NCBI GenBank assembly: GCA_964481825.1
Contig: CAYZUE010000058.1
Span: forward strand, 1 to 7,262
DNA from: CAYZUE01 sp964481825
Lineage (GTDB): Archaea > Hydrothermarchaeota > Hydrothermarchaeia > Hydrothermarchaeales > JALUUU01
Reading direction: 5' to 3'
DNA length: 7,262 nt
Positions 6,521 through 7,262 of this stretch are shown in pieces (the first letter of the stretch is position 1; each line of letters opens with the position of its first letter). A program made the position numbers and the translations under genes. The notes below the pieces were generated by a model. The model made no database searches. It was given only the letters and a program-made list of their open reading frames with translations, and was not told where the DNA came from.

Positions 6521-6525
6521 GCTTA

Positions 6526-6533
6526 ACCTCCTC
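6526..6533 (-). promoter_or_regulatory. Perfect Shine-Dalgarno site of rps17e
   Basis: Read on the minus strand this is GAGGAGGT, 5 nt before the rps17e ATG and fully complementary to the archaeal 16S 3' end. It is the strongest such site in the window. Confidence 0.8.
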
Positions 6534-6556
6534 TACGCTTAATTTACAAAATTAGT

Positions 6557-6592
6557 CATATAAATAATAATCTTTCCTATATAAAATTTACA
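6557..6592 (-). promoter_or_regulatory. Probable archaeal promoter of the rps17e-dapAB operon
   Basis: On the minus strand, TTTATATA (6585-6578), preceded by the A-rich TGTAAATT, matches the archaeal TATA box; it would start transcription near 6555, with a leader of about 35 nt. A second element, TTTATATG (6564-6557), would start near 6534 and leave a leader of about 14 nt that just includes the ribosome binding site. The sequence does not tell which is used. The rest of the 120-nt gap after argC is AT-rich, without a recognisable gene or stem-loop. Confidence 0.5.
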
Positions 6593-6640
6593 TTGTTGTT
6601 AAGTTTAATATAGTTTTGTTTCATTTAAAAACTTAAACTT

Positions 6641-7262
6641 TTATGGATGTATCCCGGTCTGCTCTAATCCACATGTTTCTTTATATCCTTGCATTAAATT
6701 CATATTCTGAATAGCTTGTCCAGAAGCTCCTTTAACTAGATTATCAATTGTAGATACGATAACAATCCTTTCCCTTTCTGAGTCTACTTGAAATCCCCCT
6801 AAATGAATGTAATTTGTACCTCTTACTGCACTCATTCTTGGGATTTCACCTACGTTTAAAATCCTAACAAAAGGTTCACCTTTAAAGAATTTTGTAAAAA
6901 TATTATGGATTCTTGTTTCATCTAACGACCTTTTAAGAAAGCAGTGTAATGTTGTGGACAATCCCCTAATGACGGGTACTAAGTGAGGGACAAATGATAT
7001 TTTTACATTACTATTAAACTTTTTAAGCTCCTGTTCAATTTCAGGTAAGTGACGATGTCCTACTAACTTGTAAGGTGTAATGCTTTCCTCTGCCATACAA
7101 AATTGTGTATCATATCTTAGCCCTTTACCGGATCCAGATATTCCGCTCTTTGAGTCTGCAACAATCCTATCATGCTCAATTAGACCTTCCTTCAACAATG
7201 GTACAAGGCCAATTATAACTGTTGTAGGGTAACAACCAGGATTTGCCACAAATTTTGCATTA
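6641..7262 (-). CDS. argC: N-acetyl-gamma-glutamyl-phosphate reductase, 5' end cut by window
   Basis: Third step of arginine biosynthesis: NADPH-dependent reduction of N-acetylglutamyl phosphate to the semialdehyde, cytosolic. The frame is open to the window edge, beginning NAKFVANPGCYPT, so the GTG at 7249 is an internal valine and not a start. The catalytic cysteine of NPGCYPT is encoded at 7232-7234. Further on are SKSGISGSGKG, the GHRHLPEIEQEL segment with the active-site histidine, and FVPHLVPVIRGL, all hallmarks of ArgC. About 207 residues are visible, which fits the C-terminal 60 percent of a usual 340-350 aa enzyme; the N-terminal NADP-binding domain lies outside. LysY of the alpha-aminoadipate lysine route is a homologue, but diaminopimelate genes next door make that role less likely. 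No frameshift or lost key residue is seen. Confidence 0.95.
   Translation of the reverse strand, partial: NAKFVANPGCYPTTVIIGLVPLLKEGLIEHDRIVADSKSGISGSGKGLRYDTQFCMAEESITPYKLVGHRHLPEIEQELKKFNSNVKISFVPHLVPVIRGLSTTLHCFLKRSLDETRIHNIFTKFFKGEPFVRILNVGEIPRMSAVRGTNYIHLGGFQVDSERERIVIVSTIDNLVKGASGQAIQNMNLMQGYKETCGLEQTGIHP

Noticed and set aside
6641..7262. LysY (alpha-aminoadipate lysine pathway) instead of ArgC
   Set aside because: The sequence matches ArgC motifs and the same locus carries dapA and dapB, so lysine is made by the diaminopimelate route.

Overview
The window is AT-rich and almost entirely coding. It comes from an archaeon: a 62-residue gene on the minus strand encodes ribosomal protein S17e, a family found in archaea and eukaryotes but not bacteria. 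Archaeal-type TATA elements and ribosome binding sites close to AGGAGGTGAT agree with this. As far as I recall, rps17e beside dapA is a familiar gene order in methanogens such as Methanocaldococcus and Methanothermobacter. A methanogen or related euryarchaeote is therefore my best guess, but genus cannot be read from this window.

Left part (1-4571, plus strand): five genes in two tightly packed blocks. Block A is a cobalamin-binding radical SAM enzyme (cut at the window edge) overlapping by 4 nt a MenA-like UbiA membrane prenyltransferase. After a 122-nt gap with TATA-like elements, block B holds a UbiE/MenG-like SAM methyltransferase, a xylose-isomerase-like TIM-barrel protein and a Gfo/Idh/MocA-family oxidoreductase, joined by two more 4-nt stop/start overlaps. 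The set looks like a biosynthetic cassette: radical chemistry, transfer of a prenyl chain at the membrane, methylation, and isomerase plus NAD(P) redox chemistry on a polyol or sugar-like substrate. I do not recognise a described pathway with exactly this set; the product is unknown.

Right part (4590-7262, minus strand): ordinary amino-acid and ribosome genes. argC (arginine biosynthesis, 5' end outside the window) is followed by a 120-nt gap with a likely promoter, then rps17e, dapA and dapB, which are adjacent and probably one operon. DapA and DapB carry out the first two committed steps of the diaminopimelate route to lysine. dapB and the oxidoreductase converge with only 18 nt between stop codons, so the cassette ends at a sharp boundary against housekeeping DNA.

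No tRNA, rRNA, CRISPR array, insertion sequence or integrase was seen.
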